From: Anaerolineae bacterium
Lineage (GTDB): Bacteria > Chloroflexota > Anaerolineae > E26-bin7
Direction: 5' to 3'
Assembly: GCA_029933115.1 (NCBI GenBank)
Contig: JAOZOT010000229.1
Span: 1 to 6,027, forward strand
DNA: 6,027 nt
This document shows positions 5,862 through 6,027 of the stretch, piece by piece. The position numbers and the translations under genes were made by a program. The stretch's first letter is position 1; each line of letters opens with the position of its first letter. The notes below the pieces were generated by a model. That model did no database searches and was not told where the DNA came from. It saw nothing but the letters and a program-made list of their open reading frames with translations.

Positions 5862-5927
5862 AGCCTCGTTTGCTGAAATAGGTCCTCGCTTTTATCTATT
5901 GGGGTCAAACCTGGTCCGCGTTTACAG

Positions 5928-5984
5928 GCAGAGCTACCACAGGGGTAGCTCTGCACTCAATCGTGGTTGGGTAGGCTGCCCCAC
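5928..5984 (+). other. Structured 5' leader with a perfect 11-bp hairpin
   Basis: GCAGAGCTACC (5928-5938) pairs perfectly with GGTAGCTCTGC (5944-5954) around a 5-nt loop. A second, weaker hairpin can form from GTGG (5963-5966) with CCAC (5981-5984), just before the ribosome-binding site at 5996-6003. A second GGTAG (5970-5974) could compete with 5944-5948 for pairing with CTACC (5934-5938), so alternative folds are conceivable. No T-run follows the first hairpin, which argues against a plain terminator. I do not recognise a known riboswitch class here. Confidence 0.5.
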
Positions 5985-6011
5985 TCCGAGGGCGCAGGAG
6001 AGGAAAAATTT

Positions 6012-6027
6012 ATGGTTTTTTGGGCGG
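6012..6027 (+). CDS. Start of an unidentified gene, cut by the window edge
   Basis: An ATG at 6012 follows a purine-rich ribosome-binding site AGGAGAGG (5996-6003, 8 nt upstream) and lies downstream of the strong promoter at 5833-5861. Only five complete codons are visible (MVFWA), too few to identify the product. It is divergent from tig, and the long leader suggests post-transcriptional control. Confidence 0.55.

Noticed and set aside
5928..5954. Intrinsic terminator in the right-hand leader
   Set aside because: The stem is perfect, but no T-run follows on the plus strand, and a ribosome-binding site and ATG lie downstream.
1..6027. CRISPR array, insertion sequence, or defence or prophage module
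   Set aside because: No regularly spaced direct repeats, transposase, integrase or attachment-site duplications were seen; the gene content is house-keeping.

Overview
The window looks like ordinary chromosomal DNA from a free-living bacterium. My best guess is the Chloroflexota, Anaerolineae-like. That rests on impressions of protein style (a ClpP whose active-site histidine lies in IHMHPAGG, a winged-helix AAA+ ATPase, a very short TatA) and of the intergenic palindromes; no rRNA or other definitive marker is present. There are no transposases, CRISPR repeats, phage genes, tRNAs or rRNAs.

Layout, read in the direction of transcription (minus strand, right to left). A divergent intergenic region (about 5556-6011) holds one or two leftward promoters for trigger factor and one near-consensus rightward promoter for a gene that begins at 6012 and leaves the window. 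Leftward there follows a tight operon, tig (5555-4239), clpP (4242-3631) and clpX (3629-2343). It has a 4-nt ATGA overlap at the first junction and a 1-nt gap at the second. After clpX come palindromic repeats and an intrinsic terminator (2158-2205). A separate extended -10 promoter (2074-2102) drives a 440-residue winged-helix AAA+ ATPase of unknown partner (1992-670). Its stop is followed at once by a third promoter (614-642) and tatA (570-376). A 300-nt gene-free stretch with several hairpins ends in a clear minus-strand terminator (29-74), directly followed by a possible promoter for the next gene to the left.

How the genes fit together: trigger factor catches nascent chains at the ribosome, ClpX unfolds substrates, and ClpP degrades them, so tig-clpP-clpX is a classical protein quality-control operon. 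TatA serves export of folded proteins through the cytoplasmic membrane; no tatC is in the window. The AAA+ ATPase has its own promoter and need not belong to either system.

No clearly new system is visible. The items most worth a second look are the uncharacterised winged-helix AAA+ protein with a variant Walker B, a diverged repeat shared by the 3' ends of clpX and tatA, the structured leader at the right edge, and an identical 12-nt promoter core in front of tig and tatA.
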